The translations under genes and the position numbers were made by a program. Below are positions 11,933-21,886 of a DNA stretch of 64,000 nucleotides, one piece after another (the first letter of the stretch is position 1; each line of letters opens with the position of its first letter). Under the pieces are notes generated by a model, which had not been told where the DNA came from, did no database searches, and saw only the letters and a list, made by a program, of their open reading frames with translations. Origin of the DNA: Adiantum capillus-veneris (taxonomy: Eukaryota > Streptophyta > Polypodiopsida > Polypodiales > Pteridaceae); assembly GCA_014529385.2 (NCBI GenBank), contig CM043969.1, forward strand, positions 14,469,446-14,533,445. The letters are read 5' to 3'.

Positions 11933-12797
11933 TGTGACGCAACACGGGAGAGAAAAATACATACGCAGAATGAGTAGATGAAATAAAGAGTCTGTATATA
12001 TAATAATTACAAGAAGAGCATATCTTGTTTCATAACCTCCCAAACACCCTTGATCTATCTCTATCTCAATCTCAATCACACTCTCAGTCTCAATCACAAT
12101 CACAATCTCAATATCATGACACCTTGCATAGATCTTGTTTCACTTTGTAGAGTAGATATCACAATGGTTTCTGCAACGTCTACAAAATAGCCAAAAGAAC
12201 ATACTCATGCAACCAAATCAACATGATAATCAAATTAGAATATTTTATTTTGTACCTGCATAAAAGAGTACAATCACTTCTTGGTTGGATCAAACAAAAG
12301 AGACATTACCTATGTATATTTGTAAGCTAACATGTTGCTGCTTGTAGGCTACCCCCGCTACTGCTGGCAATTTGTTTTTGCCAAAACTTTGTCATATGAA
12401 CTCAGAATATAGATTTTCAAGTACTCAAAACGACAAAAACAGGTCTGGTCTACAAGGCAACACGTACATAATTGCAAAAACCCTTTTCTTTTGGTTGTAA
12501 ATGCAACTTTTAGATCGCGGCTCCTAAAAAATCTATTTTTGGATCTCCACGACTTTTCAACTTATTTTAAGCTTACCCATGTATTTTAAGCTAAAACACA
12601 TAAAAATAAAATATTGATATTAATAAAACATCAATTCTAACTATGTTTTTAATGTATTGTTCATAGGTGGACTATCTGTTACTTATCAATCATTATCTAA
12701 TAGACTATTCAACAATCTTTCAAATCGTGCTCAACGAAAGATATGGCCTATTACATTCTTTTCGACTTTAAGAACTTGGAAAAATAGTATTATTATA
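11933..12797 (-). repeat. 3' LTR of Gypsy G2
   Basis: Begins TGTGACGC and ends at ATTATTATA. It aligns throughout with 20893-21886, including the AATCTCAATCACACTCTCA stretch (around 12070 and 21060) and a shared end near ATTCTTTTCGACTTTAAG. It lacks about 100 bp of AT-rich sequence that is present in the other copy near 21690-21800. Confidence 0.85.
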
Positions 12798-12815
12798 TTC
12801 TCCCCTTATCAAAAT
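12798..12815 (-). promoter_or_regulatory. Polypurine tract of Gypsy G2
   Basis: Minus strand TTTTGATAAGGGGAGAA abuts the inner end of the 3' LTR; this is where plus-strand DNA synthesis would be primed. It fixes the orientation of the element. Confidence 0.75.
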
Positions 12816-13350
12816 TAACTCTGTCCTCAAAGTTGGAAGGAGGATATTCTGCATGCCAAAACATTTAGGTCATCCCAGGAGGAATCTCCTACAGGGTACA
12901 TCTCACTTAATTGAAACTTCAAGAAGAATCCTACTTCTAAGCTTCTAACTCGACAATCAAACTGATTTCTAGTTCTACCTTTGAAATGACTATTTCACTA
13001 TCTCATATTTTATTTTTTTAAACAAGATTATCTTAGATTTTTTTTTGCATTATCACAAATTTTGATGTTTCAAAGAAGAATTTATAGGCAGACATACGCA
13101 ATCATGATAGTACAAGTTACCCTCATGCAAATAAAATGTTCCCTCAAATATCCCTCCCACATGAGGATTTAGAAAAGAGATAATACTAAAGTAGAAAGGA
13201 TCATTATTCACTTCATATCAAACTTAATCAATCAGATCACTACGGACCACAAAAATCAGATTACACATAGGTCTTCGACTCAAGGCATTGATGATCTTAT
13301 TCTCTTTTCTAGCCAAATATTTATGATCAAAATCATACCCACATAATGGT
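12816..13350 (-). pseudogene. RNase H end and integrase traces of Gypsy G2
   Basis: Minus-strand translation directly after Copia-1 gives YDFDHKYLARKENKIINALS and then RRP (13340-13265), which matches the conserved end of Gypsy RNase H (F.I.Y..GKEN..ADALSRR). After that only scraps are readable: PFYFSIISFLNPHVGGIFEG near 13190-13130 could be the segment that precedes the integrase zinc finger, and PPSNFEDRVNFDKGRI runs into the polypurine tract. The integrase core with its D,D,E residues is missing. Confidence 0.6.
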
Positions 13351-13355
13351 TGAAG
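13351..13355. repeat. Target-site duplication TGAAG, left of Copia-1
   Basis: Identical to 16425-16429 on the other side of Copia-1. Confidence 0.85.
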
Positions 13356-13582
13356 TGTTGGAATTAGGGTTGCAGAGAAACGCACACAGCTTGGAGAAGA
13401 CGAAGGAAGCTCAAGGCACACAATAGAGAGTATGTTACTTAGTGTGCTACGGAAAGATAGATAGCCCTAGAGTGATGGGTGTATATACAATGCTCGGGGG
13501 AAAAAACCTCCTAAAGAGGGAAAAAATGCCTCGACGGCCCTAGTGTGTTCACACACATCATTATCACATGTATATGGTAACA
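13356..13582 (-). repeat. 3' LTR of Copia-1
   Basis: TGTTGGAATTAGGG ... ATATGGTAACA, 227 bp, with TGTTG and (T)AACA ends. A TATA-like TGTATATACA is at 13481-13490. It aligns along its whole length with the Copia-2 LTR at 19641-19869. The minus-strand polypurine tract AGCGGGGATT abuts it at 13583-13592. Confidence 0.9.
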
Positions 13583-13657
13583 AATCCCCGCTGGAGTGAT
13601 GCGGTGAACGAGAGCTAGCACATGAGTAAAGGGAAGTGCCATGCCCTGAGGACATGA
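13583..13657 (-). other. Copia-1 3' untranslated segment with polypurine tract
   Basis: Seventy-five bases between the RNase H stop and the 3' LTR, ending in the purine-rich AGCGGGGATT. Confidence 0.6.
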
Positions 13658-14245
13658 TCAGTTCATAAAGGGGAGTAAGCCCAAAGCTTTGCGGAAAGCT
13701 TCAAGCTTCTCACGAGACAATGCCTTTGTGAAAAGATCTGCAAGGTTGTCCTGTGTTGGCACATAAGCCAAGTTGATCTCTCCTGCTGAGAGCCTCTCCC
13801 TGACATAGTGGTGATGCACCTCAATGTGCTTTGTGCGAGCATGAAAAACTGGGTTCCTCACAACTACCAATGCGCTCTGACTGTCAGTGTAGATAGTGTT
13901 GGCAGTGTCCTGTCCAACACCCAAATCAGCCATAAGGCGTCTGAGCCATACACACTCAACTGTAGCTGTGAAGACTGCCCTGTACTCAGCCTCACAGCTC
14001 GAACTGGCCACAGTAGGTTGCTTCTTGCTCAACCATGATATACATGAACTACCAAGCATGAAACAAAAACCACTTGTGGACACTTGCGTGTCAAAACAAC
14101 CAACCCAATCTGAGTCCAAAAAAGCATGTAAGTCTGGCGGCAATGATCCCCCCTTGGGATAAAAGAAACCAAGATGTAAAGTGCCACTAAGGTAGCGAAA
14201 AATCCTCTTGACAGCCTGCCAATGCTTAGACCCTAGGCTATGCAT
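13658..14245 (-). pseudogene. Copia-1 RNase H domain
   Basis: A 195-codon frame beginning at HSLGSKHWQAVKRIFRYLSG (the W..VKRI.RYL.GT motif at the RT/RNase H border). RNase H residues are present: D in AFLDSDWVGC, E in SSCEAEYRAV, D in IYTDSQSALV, followed by NPVFHARTKHIEVHHHYVRE and a C-terminal DLFTKAL motif, which ends 12-20 residues before the stop as in other Copia elements. The enzyme removes the RNA strand during reverse transcription. This domain looks intact, but the rest of the polyprotein is broken. Confidence 0.85.
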
Positions 14246-15322
14246 AAATCTGCTGACCTGTGAGACTGCAAACTGAATATTTGGCCTCGTGTTGCGTACA
14301 TAAATGAGGCAGCCAACAAAGTTTGGTAAAGAGTGACATCAGCAGGATTGCCAGCATCATGTAGAATCAACTTCAAACCTGTTTTCATGGGAGTGGCAAT
14401 AGGTTTGCAATCCTCAAGTCCAAACTTACATAGCAATGTCTCTATGTAACTTTTCATGTAGACTCAACTTCAAACTTGTTTCCATGGTAGTGGCAATAGG
14501 TTTGCAATCCTCAAGTCCAAACTTACATAGCAATGTCTCTATGTAACTTTTCTGACACAAGGCAATACCACCATCACACTGCTTAAACTGTATACCCAAG
14601 TAATGATGCAACATCCCCAAATCTTTCATCTTGAAAGTAGCATTCAAATCATCCTTAAATTCAGCAATATGTTTTTCATTTGGTCCAGTGGTCAGCAAAT
14701 CATCAACATAAACAACCACAATGAGAAGTACATCACCCTCACGCTTTACATACAATGTGCTTTCTGTTGGACTGTTACGAAAGCCTCGTTTGACCAAATG
14801 AGTGTCAGCTTTCTCATACCAAGCATGAGGAGATTGCTTCAACCCATACAAAGCCTTCTTACATCTGCACACTTTGTCCTCTTGTCCTTTTATGACAAAA
14901 CCGCGAGGCTGCGTTACATAAACTTCCTCAAATATGTCACCATTCAAGAAAGCAGTAACAATGTCTGATTGATGTACATCCCAACCAAAATGAGTTGCCA
15001 GTGCACATAGAAAACGCACAGTAGTCATACAAAAAGTGGGAACAAAATTCTCTTCATAATCTATGCCTTTTTGTTGTGCATAACCCTTTGCAACAAGTCG
15101 AGTCTTATGGCGATCGATCTCACCATCCGGCTTGCGTTTCAACTTGTAAACCCACTTCGTATCAATGACCTTTTTGCTAGGAGGAAAATCACATAAAGTC
15201 CATGTGTCATTTTCTATAAGTGCATCATATTCAGATTGCATGGCAGCCATCCAATTTTCTGAATTCTGTGCTTCATCAAAAGACAGAGGTTCCTCAACAT
15301 CATGTAAGCTAGACATAGCCAA
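14233..15322 (-). pseudogene. Copia-1 reverse transcriptase
   Basis: The frame 15322-14426 (298 codons) contains ENDTWTLCDFPPSKKVIDTK, then KWVYKLKRKPDGEIDRHKTR, DVHQSDIVTAFLNGDIFEEV (catalytic D), CKKALYGLKQSPHAWYEK and the YVDD box in LLIVVVYVDDLLTTGP. These are the Copia RT blocks in order with both active-site Asp. The frame breaks at about 14455, where a 97-bp direct duplication (14361-14457 and 14458-14554) repeats KSYIETLLCKFGLEDCKPIA. The continuation 14457-14233 then runs to the RNase H domain. The duplication shifts the frame and would kill the polyprotein. Confidence 0.85.
14361..14554. repeat. 97-bp tandem duplication in Copia-1 RT
   Basis: Two adjacent near-identical copies, 14361-14457 and 14458-14554, each starting GTAGA(A/C)TCAACTTCAAAC and ending TATGTAACTTTTC. 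The single-copy equivalent in Copia-2 (16810-16900) shows that the duplication is specific to Copia-1. Confidence 0.9.
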
Positions 15323-15569
15323 AGCATAACAATATGATGCATAAGATGCATGTGAGAGCCTGAACGAGTACGACTAGACAAAGGTGCATCCAAGTTACTA
15401 TCACTTGAAGTGTGCATCAGCCATTTTGGAATACCTCTAGCCTGCTCATTTTCAGCCCTTTCCTCATCAAGTACATCATTTACATCTGCATCAGTAATAG
15501 GCTGATCTGCAACATTTTCAGAAACCCGCATAGGCTGTACATTTGCCTCATTGGAACTTACATTCGTAT
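15214..15569 (-). pseudogene. Copia-1 linker between integrase and RT
   Basis: An acidic, low-complexity stretch (ADVNDVLDEERAENEQARGI near 15480-15420, followed by SSRTRSGSHMH) in a frame different from the RT frame. It matches the variable proline/acidic linker that Copia elements carry between integrase and RT. The frame changes on both sides. Confidence 0.5.
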
Positions 15570-16361
15570 TTAACCAGTGAAAAGAGGCAACAAAGTGTCA
15601 TAAATGTCCTGTGAGCTGACATTATTGTCTCTAGTACATGACAGCAAGGGCAGAACAGAATATTCCACAAACACTACATCCTGTGAAACCAGAATATGTT
15701 TTTTTTGTGGATGATACAACCTGTAACCTTTGCTTTCAGCACTATAACCAACAAAAATACATTTGACAGCCTTATCATCCCATTTTTTGCGCTGTGTTTG
15801 TGGCACCAAAGCATATGCCAAATAGCCAAAAACACGCATGTGCTCAATAGCTTTTTATCATGCCATGCTTCATATGGAGTAATAGATTGCAAAGCTTTCA
15901 TAGGACACATGTTTAGTACATAAGTGGCACACATGATGGCCTCAAGCCAAAAAGAATGCAGCAAAGCTTGACTTTTGACCATACATCGTGCCATTTTTGT
16001 AAGTGACCTGTTTTTTCTCTCAGCAACACCATTTTGCTGAGGTGTATAAGGCACTGTTCATTGGTGTTTTATCCCACGACTAGCCATAAATGCATTGAAT
16101 TCATGGGTGCCCATAGTACATTTCGAGACATTTTCAGCCATAGGCAAAAATTGTTTGAAGCACATAAAAACTTTGGACTTTGCTATAAGCGGAAATACCC
16201 ATGCATGCCTGGAGTAATCATCAATGAAAGTCACGAAGTAAAGGTAATTTCCCAAGGACGGAGTTTGCATGGGCCCACAAACATCACTATGCACAAGCTG
16301 CAACCTGCATGTGACCTGAATTGAACCATCCTTTGGAAACTTAGAACGCTGCATCTTACCC
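15570..16361 (-). pseudogene. Copia-1 integrase, frameshifted and missing its second Asp
   Basis: Frames 16363-16058, 16054-15674 and 15839-15570 together give a Copia integrase: LVHSDVCGPMQTPSLGNYLY (first catalytic D), FVTFIDDYSRHAWVFPL, then MPYTPQQNGVAERKNRSLTK (catalytic E in VAERKNR) and MRVFGYLAYALVPQTQRKKW with KCIFVGYSAESKGYRLYHPQ. The segment that should carry the second catalytic Asp reads SKCTMGTHEFNAFMASRGIK. In Copia-2 the same place has TMGNLRSDRGREYMYHECMH, so the S-D-R-G part was lost here by a small deletion. A stop and a frameshift at about 16055 add to the damage. Confidence 0.8.
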
Positions 16362-16424
16362 AAAAAAATGCCCCCGAGGTCCTAGTGTGTTCACACACAT
16401 CACTAGCACATGTATATGGTAACA
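16362..16424 (-). repeat. Remnant of Copia-1 5' LTR
   Basis: About 63 bp matching the end of the 3' LTR (the CACATGTATATGGTAACA terminus at 16407-16424). Together with the target duplication it shows this is the true outer end, and that the deletion is internal to the element. Confidence 0.85.
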
Positions 16425-16429
16425 TGAAG
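16425..16429. repeat. Target-site duplication TGAAG, right of Copia-1
   Basis: Identical to 13351-13355. Confidence 0.85.
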
Positions 16430-16736
16430 CCATCGCTTCTACTTATAATTGAGTAATGGCCAAGTGAAAATATATTTTTAACTAATTCTAAATCATGCAC
16501 AAGATAGTTCAACTCATGTCTTCTCAACTTCCTAATTTCATATGTCATAACTCTTTTCTTCATATAAAATATATCCCATTTGTTCCTTTCTTGCATCACA
16601 TATAACCAAAAAAGGTTTCCCTAATGCTGGAATTTTCACAATTATCAATCTCTCTTTTTACTCTAAACAAGATCATGGCTATCCCAAGGAGAAACACTAT
16701 GTCGGATTAACCATTTCTTCAACAAGTCATTGAGGT
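16430..16736 (-). pseudogene. Gypsy G2 RT end and RNase H fragment between the two Copia insertions
   Basis: Minus-strand translation from 16736 gives LLKKWL (end of RT connection) and then IPALGKPFLVICDARKERNG, a Gypsy RNase H start (P.F.KPF....DAS..G) with the catalytic D in VICDARKE, followed by KKRVMTYEIRKLRRHELNYL and VHDLELVKNIFSLGHYS (catalytic E expected in HDLE). Frames change once near 16560. It belongs with 12816-13350: removing Copia-1 joins the two fragments of the same RNase H. Confidence 0.8.
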
Positions 16737-17280
16737 ATAGTTACATAAATGATGCATCCAACAACAATTCGGTAAAGAGTGACATCTGCAGGATTACCAG
16801 CATCATGAAGACTGAATTTCAAACCTGTTTCCATGGGAGTGGCAATAGGTTTGCAATCCTCAAGTCCAAACTTACATAGCAGCGTCTCTATGTAACTTTT
16901 CTGACACAAGGCAATACCACCATCACACTGCTTAAATTGTATACCCTACATAAACTTCCTCAAATATGTCACCATTCAAGAAAGCAGTAACAATGTCTGA
17001 TTGATGTACATCCCAACCAAAATGAGCTGCCAATGCACAGAGAAACGCACAGTAGTCATAGACAAGTGGGAGCAAAAGTCTCTTCATAATCTATGTCTTT
17101 TTGTTGTGCATAACCCTTTGCAACAAGTCAAGCCTTATAGTGATCAATCTCACCATCCGGCTTGTGTTTCAACTTGTAAACCCACTTCGTACCAATGTCC
17201 TTTTTGCCAGGAGGAAAATCACATAAAGTCCATGTGTCATTTTCTATAAGTGCATCATATTCTGATTGCATTATTTCATT
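16737..17280 (-). pseudogene. Copia-2 RT fragments
   Basis: Two pieces are readable on the minus strand: the beginning of RT (17280-16960, with the equivalents of the ENDTWTLCDF start and the ATHFGWDVHQSDIVTAFLNG segment, in broken frames) and the end (16909-16737: MCQKSYIETLLCKFGLEDCK, then TPMETGLKFSLHDAGNPADV). The YVDD box between them is deleted at about 16945. It is single-copy where Copia-1 has the 97-bp duplication. Confidence 0.75.
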
Positions 17281-18665
17281 TCCGTAAGCGACCTGTTTTT
17301 CCTCTCAGCAACACCATTTTGCTCTGTATATTGGTGTTTTATCTCACGACTAGCCAAAAATGCATACATTCATGATACATATACTCCCTCCCTCGATCGG
17401 AACGGAGGTTGCCCATAGTACATTTTGAAACATTTTCAGTCATAGCCAGAAATAAAGCACATAAAAACTTCGAACTTCGCTTTAAGCGGATACACCCATG
17501 CATGCCTGGAGTAATCATCAATGAAAGTCACAAAATAAAGGTAATTGCCCAAGGATGGAGTTTGCATGGGCCCACAAACATCACTATGCACAAGCTGCAA
17601 CCTACATGTGGCCCTAACTGAACCATCCTTTGGTAACGTTGAATGCTGCATCTTACCCAAAATACAGCCTTCACAAACATGTTTGACGTGTGCTTCAAGA
17701 GGCGGCAAAGAAGCAACCATATCAAATTTTTGCAAATGCAGCAAACTCGCAAAATTCAGATGACCAAAATGTGCATACCAAAGTTTTGCATCTGAAATAG
17801 CCTTTGAATTCACAACTGCATTTGCAAAATTCTGCCCACACTTGACATACAAAGTGAGCTTATACAGCCCACGACATAAAATGCCAAATGCAACAATTTC
17901 ATCACGAAAATTGAGATCATGTACAATACATTTGTCATCCACAAATTTGACTACAAGACCAAGTCTAGCAAGTGCAGATACAGACAAAAGATTCTTCTTG
18001 ATCGTAGGTACATAAAGTGCATCAACAAGTGTAAAAGAACTGCCATTTGCAACAGTAAGCATAATCTTTCCAACTCCTTGAATTGGATAAGAGGCATTGT
18101 TGGCACAAGTAACTGAATTCCCATGAGGGACAGACTCAAGAGAGGTGAACAAATCACGATGTGAGGTAATGTGCCTTGTAGCACCCCTGTCAAAATACCA
18201 CACATGTGAATTTGCAGCATCTGACATGCATGCATCAGGGACAACAGGACTATAGGTACACTCTACACTAAAATCCCATTCTGCATCAACATCAGTATCA
18301 CAATCTCCTTTCACAGAAGACTCAACAATAGCTGAATTTGTAGTGGAACAAGCATTTGCAGTGGAACCACCCTCTTCCTTCTTTGCCTCTTTGGCCTTCA
18401 ACTTAGGACATTGCTTGATCAAGCGATCATTAGCTTTACAATAATGGCAATGCATCTTCTTTTTGCCCTTATCACCAAAATTTCCAAACGAATTGCTATC
18501 AGTAGAAGCACTAGGAACATGTGATTTTCCACTTGCAGAAGAACCATGAGAAGTGGCTGCATTAGTGTTACCACTTTTTCTTTGAGCAGTAAGAAAGGCA
18601 CGTTGAACTGCACATTGTCTAGTCCTATTTTTTTGGAAAGCGACTCTTGCAACAACAATGTGCAT
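17281..18665 (-). pseudogene. Copia-2 gag end, protease and integrase
   Basis: The 409-codon frame 18665-17436 starts in Gag with a zinc knuckle CHYCKANDRLIKQC, in which the usual His is Arg. The protease motif is WYFDRGATRHITSH: the Ser of the active-site D-S-G is replaced by Arg. The GAG-pre-integrase segment KLWYAHFGHLNFASLLHLQK with CEGCILGKM follows, then integrase LVHSDVCGPMQTPSLGNYLY and IDDYSRHAWVYPLKAK. The integrase runs on in another frame (17521-17339) with LRSDRGREYMYHE before the deletion joint at about 17280. Function would be maturation of Gag-Pol and insertion of cDNA; the copy is dead. Confidence 0.85.
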
Positions 18666-19278
18666 AATGCATCAAACTTGACAACTTCAAGATTTCCTTG
18701 GGTCGTAAGTCTCCAAAAACTAGCAAAAGTTTGGTATGAATCTGGCAAGGCATCAAGAACAATCTGCACAAGAAAACTGTCTGAAATGACTTCACCTGCA
18801 GAAATAAGTTGCTCATTGATATCCTTGACACCAGCAAGGAAAGTGTCCATATCATCTTCCTCATGCATAATATTCGATTCCATCTCTTTACGCAACAATG
18901 CAATTTTAGTTTCATTGTGACTTGCATAAAGACCAACCAGAATATCCCAAGCATGCTTGGCAGATTTTGTTGAACTAATGTGAAGAATAATAGTGTGCTT
19001 GACAGACAACACAATCAACGCATGAGATTGCACATCTTTTATATCCCAACGAACTTGCTCATCTGTAGGAAAAACAAGTCTAACAGCAGCAATCCTTGCA
19101 GCAAGACCTGCAACATCCTCAACATCGCCTACATCCTTAGAACCAGGACGTACATCAATGCCCTACACTTCGACACAAGAACATGTTGCATCATATAAGC
19201 CCACATAGGGTAATTGTCCCCATCCAATCTGTCCTCAACAGCAAACATCTTGAACACATCTGTGTTGTTGTCAGCCAT
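18419..19278 (-). pseudogene. Copia-2 gag
   Basis: Starts at 19278 with MADNNTDVFKMFAVEDRLDG then DNYPMWAYMMQHVL, the typical Copia gag opening (L.G.NY..W...M). After a frameshift at about 19160 it continues in 19033-18419: TKSAKHAWDILVGLYASHNE, TKIALLRKEMESNIMHEEDD and ILDALPDSYQTFASFW-like text, which matches the UBN2/retrotran_gag domain. The last 80 codons of that frame are out of frame with the zinc-knuckle frame, so another shift lies near 18620. Confidence 0.8.
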
Positions 19279-19626
19279 GGTAAATGCTGCACCTGCTGTG
19301 AAAACTATCCAAAAAGAGGAGGAACGAAGTGAAACAACACGTGCTATATAGCACAAACCGTAGAAGACTGTAAGGGACCTGTTATGCGCAAAACGGCATT
19401 GACAAAAAAATTGCACAAAATGACAAAATAGCCTATGCAATACTGCCTATAATGGAAACGGAGGCTAAAATGAGCCTGAATCAGAAATCTAAAGAAGACT
19501 CAGTTGTTTGAGCTCTCCCAAAAATTTTGTCGACCTGCAAATGCTTGCCAAAGCTCACTGAAACCAGAGAAAGTGAGCAAGCGTGTGCTGGAGCTGCTGG
19601 CAACTAAGCCCGGGAGGACGCAACTT

Positions 19627-19639
19627 ACTCTAATACCAA
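19627..19639 (-). promoter_or_regulatory. Primer binding site of Copia-2
   Basis: Minus strand TTGGTATTAGAG next to the LTR resembles TGGTATCAGAGC, the initiator-Met tRNA site used by most plant Copia elements; the C to T change is the only mismatch in the first 11 bases. Confidence 0.75.
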
Positions 19640-19640
19640 T

Positions 19641-19869
19641 TGCTAGAATTAGGGTTGCAAGAGAACACACACAGCTTGGAGAAGATGAAGGAAGCTCAAG
19701 GCACACAACCGAGAGTGTATTACTTAGTGTGCAATGGAAAAGATAGATAGCTCTAGAATGATGGGTGTATATACAATGCATAGGGGGAAAAACCTCCTAA
19801 AGAGGGAAAAATTGCCTCGGCGGTCCTAAGTGTTTTCATACACATCACTACCACATGTATATGGTAACA
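19641..19869 (-). repeat. 5' LTR of Copia-2
   Basis: Aligns along its length with 13356-13582. The inner terminus is mutated (TGCTAGAATT instead of TGTTGGAATT); the outer terminus ATGGTAACA is intact. The next base onwards is Gypsy G2 coding sequence. Confidence 0.85.
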
Positions 19870-20450
19870 ATCCCATAGTCTAGTGATTTAGGAGAAGGCA
19901 TACAAAGAGGGTCATCAAGGAAAATATCCTTAAACTCATCAAGAAGCTTTTTCACATATTTTGGAGTCTTCATCGTTTCTTTTTTAGGTTCATCTTTCAA
20001 TTCACTTGCAAAAAATATGAAGGTCTCACACCCTTGTCGAAGTCCCCTTGTTAATTTCATGACGAAAATTAGAATAGACTTAGAATCCCTTTCCTCCCTA
20101 TGAATAGTATGACCATCTCCATTAGAAGTTTTTTTTCTTTCTTCACAATCAATCAAAACGTGATTTTCAGTCACCCAATCCATGGCAATAATTACATCAT
20201 GCATCCATGTGTATGATAAAAAAATCATCCTTATGATTATGACTATTCAAAGAAAAAGATAAAATTTCAATTAATTCTTTGGTGAAATTTTTATTGCCAC
20301 TAAATAAGTCCAAAAGTCCTTTAAGTTCTCAGTTTAATTTCAGGTTTAGTTTCTCAGTCAATTCAAAGGACAAGAAGTAATGTGTACTACTAGAATCAAT
20401 TAAGAAATTTAATTTCAGAATTTTTGTTTTTACCCATGAATTTGATCACA
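19870..20450 (-). pseudogene. Gypsy G2 protease and start of RT
   Basis: Minus strand near 20400 reads LNFLIDSSSTHYFLSFELTE, a Gypsy protease active site with D-S-S instead of D-S-G. Then, from 20228, IFLSYTWMHDVIIAMDWVTE (the D.I.GMDW C-terminal protease motif) followed by NHVLIDCEERKK, and later KKLLDEFKDIFLDDPLCMPS, which is the N-terminal RT segment (EF.DVF.D.LPGLPP). The frame is cut at DYGIV by Copia-2. Stops occur before 20228 and a frameshift lies between the two parts. Confidence 0.75.
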
Positions 20451-20880
20451 AAAGCTTTTAAATGACGTACCAAAGGCATAAAGTATCACAAAGAAGGGTG
20501 AGATGACTTACCTTTATCATCGGCATCACCAATAGTCTCCAATTGAGCCATCTTGGTACGTATTTCCTTATTGATCAGTTTGTTTGGGCATTTGAAAGTT
20601 TGTTGGTCTTGTTCTCCATATTGAAAGCATATTCTAAATCTTCAAGTTCTTCAATCCACAATTCTAAATTTTTGCATGTCTTTCTTATGCCATCAAACTC
20701 ATTGAGCATAGCCTTCTTGAAGAATTATTTGACCACCACTTCTCCCGCATCGGAGTCCTCATCATCGTCCATCAGTTCTTTTTGGCTTCTTCTCCTTTGA
20801 TCATTTATCTCCATTTTTATCTTCTTTTTTCTTCGATCATTTCTCGTACGCTTTCATCGATGTCGTAGAATCAAAACTGC
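20451..20880 (-). pseudogene. Gag remnant of Gypsy G2
   Basis: Minus-strand pieces such as LELWIEELEDLEYAFNMENK near 20660-20600 look like a gag coiled-coil/helical segment, and a zinc-knuckle region was not found. The stretch is only about 430 bp, so most of gag is deleted. Assignment rests on position between primer site and protease. Confidence 0.4.
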
Positions 20881-20892
20881 TTAGATACCACT
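20881..20892 (-). promoter_or_regulatory. Primer binding site of Gypsy G2
   Basis: Minus strand AGTGGTATCTAAGCAG directly inside the right LTR; TGGTATC.AAGC is close to the initiator-Met tRNA site TGGTATCAGAGC. Confidence 0.7.
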
Positions 20893-21886
20893 TGTGACGC
20901 GACACAGGAGAGTAAAATACATTGATAATGAAAAAATACAGAGTATGCAGAGTATGCAGAGTGAGTGGATGAATTAAAGAGTCTATATGGATAATAATTA
21001 CAAGAAGAGCATAGCTCGTTCCATAACCTCTCGAACACCCCTGAGCTATCTCAATCTCAATCTCAATCACACTCTCACTCTCAATCACAATTGCAATCTC
21101 AATATCATGACACCTTGCACAGAGCTCGTTTCACTTTGTAGAGTAGATATCACATTGGTTTTTGCAACGTCTACAAAATAGCCAAATGAACATACTCTTG
21201 TAACCAATTCAACATGATAATCTAATTAGAAAATATAATTTTGTACCATCATAAAAGAGTACAATCACTTCTTGATTTAATCAAACAAAAGAGACATTAC
21301 ACGTGTATATCTGTTTATAAGCTAACATGTTGCTGCTTGTAGGCTACCCTGCAGGCTTCTAGCAATTTGTTTCTGCTATAACTTTGTCATACGAACTCAG
21401 AATATAGATTTCTAGGTACTCAAAACGACGAAAATATGTCTGGTCCACAAGGCATTGTGGACATAATTGCCAAAAAACTCTTCTTTTGGCTATAACGCAA
21501 CTTTTAGATCACCAACCATAAAAACCGTATTTTTGGATCTCCACGACTTTTTCAACTTATTTTAAGCTTACCCATGTATTTTAAGTTAAAACACATAAAA
21601 ATAAAATGTTGATATTAATAAAAACATCAATTTTACCTATGTTTTTATTGTATTGTTCATAGGTAGACTATCTATTATTTATTAATCTTTATCAAATGTG
21701 CCTTTAGTGTTTTATTTAAAAAGAAGAGAATATATTTTCTCTCTCAATATCTTAAACTCATTTATATAAGATTAATACTCTCTATATAGTAAACTATTCA
21801 ACAATCTTTCAAATCCTTCTCAACGAGAGATATGGCCTATTACATTCTTTTCGACTTTAAGAACTTGAAAAAATAGTCCTATTACA
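20893..21886 (-). repeat. 5' LTR of Gypsy G2
   Basis: TGTGACGC ... TATTACA, 994 bp, in the same orientation as 11933-12797. It keeps about 100 bp that the other copy lacks. Confidence 0.85.

Larger units (their letters stand above)
13356..16424 (-). mobile_element. Copia-1, LTR retrotransposon with internal deletion, inside Gypsy G2
   Basis: Bounded by a perfect TGAAG target duplication. The left end is a complete 227-bp LTR; the right end keeps only the last 62-63 bp of LTR (about 16362-16424) joined directly to integrase coding sequence, so the rest of the 5' LTR, gag and protease are deleted. The internal part reads, on the minus strand, integrase, RT and RNase H in Copia order. It interrupts the RNase H region of Gypsy G2: Gypsy coding sequence lies on both sides. 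Confidence 0.9.
16737..19869 (-). mobile_element. Copia-2, truncated Copia element inside Gypsy G2
   Basis: Same family as Copia-1. It keeps the 5' LTR (19641-19869), primer site, gag, protease and most of integrase, then has an internal deletion (integrase jumps to RT at about 17280) and ends abruptly inside RT at 16737 without a 3' LTR. On its right flank Gypsy G2 is cut just after the start of RT, on its left flank Gypsy resumes at the RT end, so the truncation also removed about 250 codons of Gypsy RT. Confidence 0.85.
11933..21886 (-). mobile_element. Ty3/Gypsy element G2 with nested Copia insertions
   Basis: Paired LTRs in direct orientation at 11933-12797 and 20893-21886. On the minus strand the order is 5' LTR (right), Met-type primer site (20892-20881), gag remnant, protease and start of RT (to 19870), [Copia-2], RT end/RNase H (16736-16430), [Copia-1], RNase H end (13350-13230), integrase traces, polypurine tract (12815-12798), 3' LTR. 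The RT core and most of integrase are deleted. The 5-bp flanks (TCGAA left, TCGGC right) are not a clear target duplication. Confidence 0.85.
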
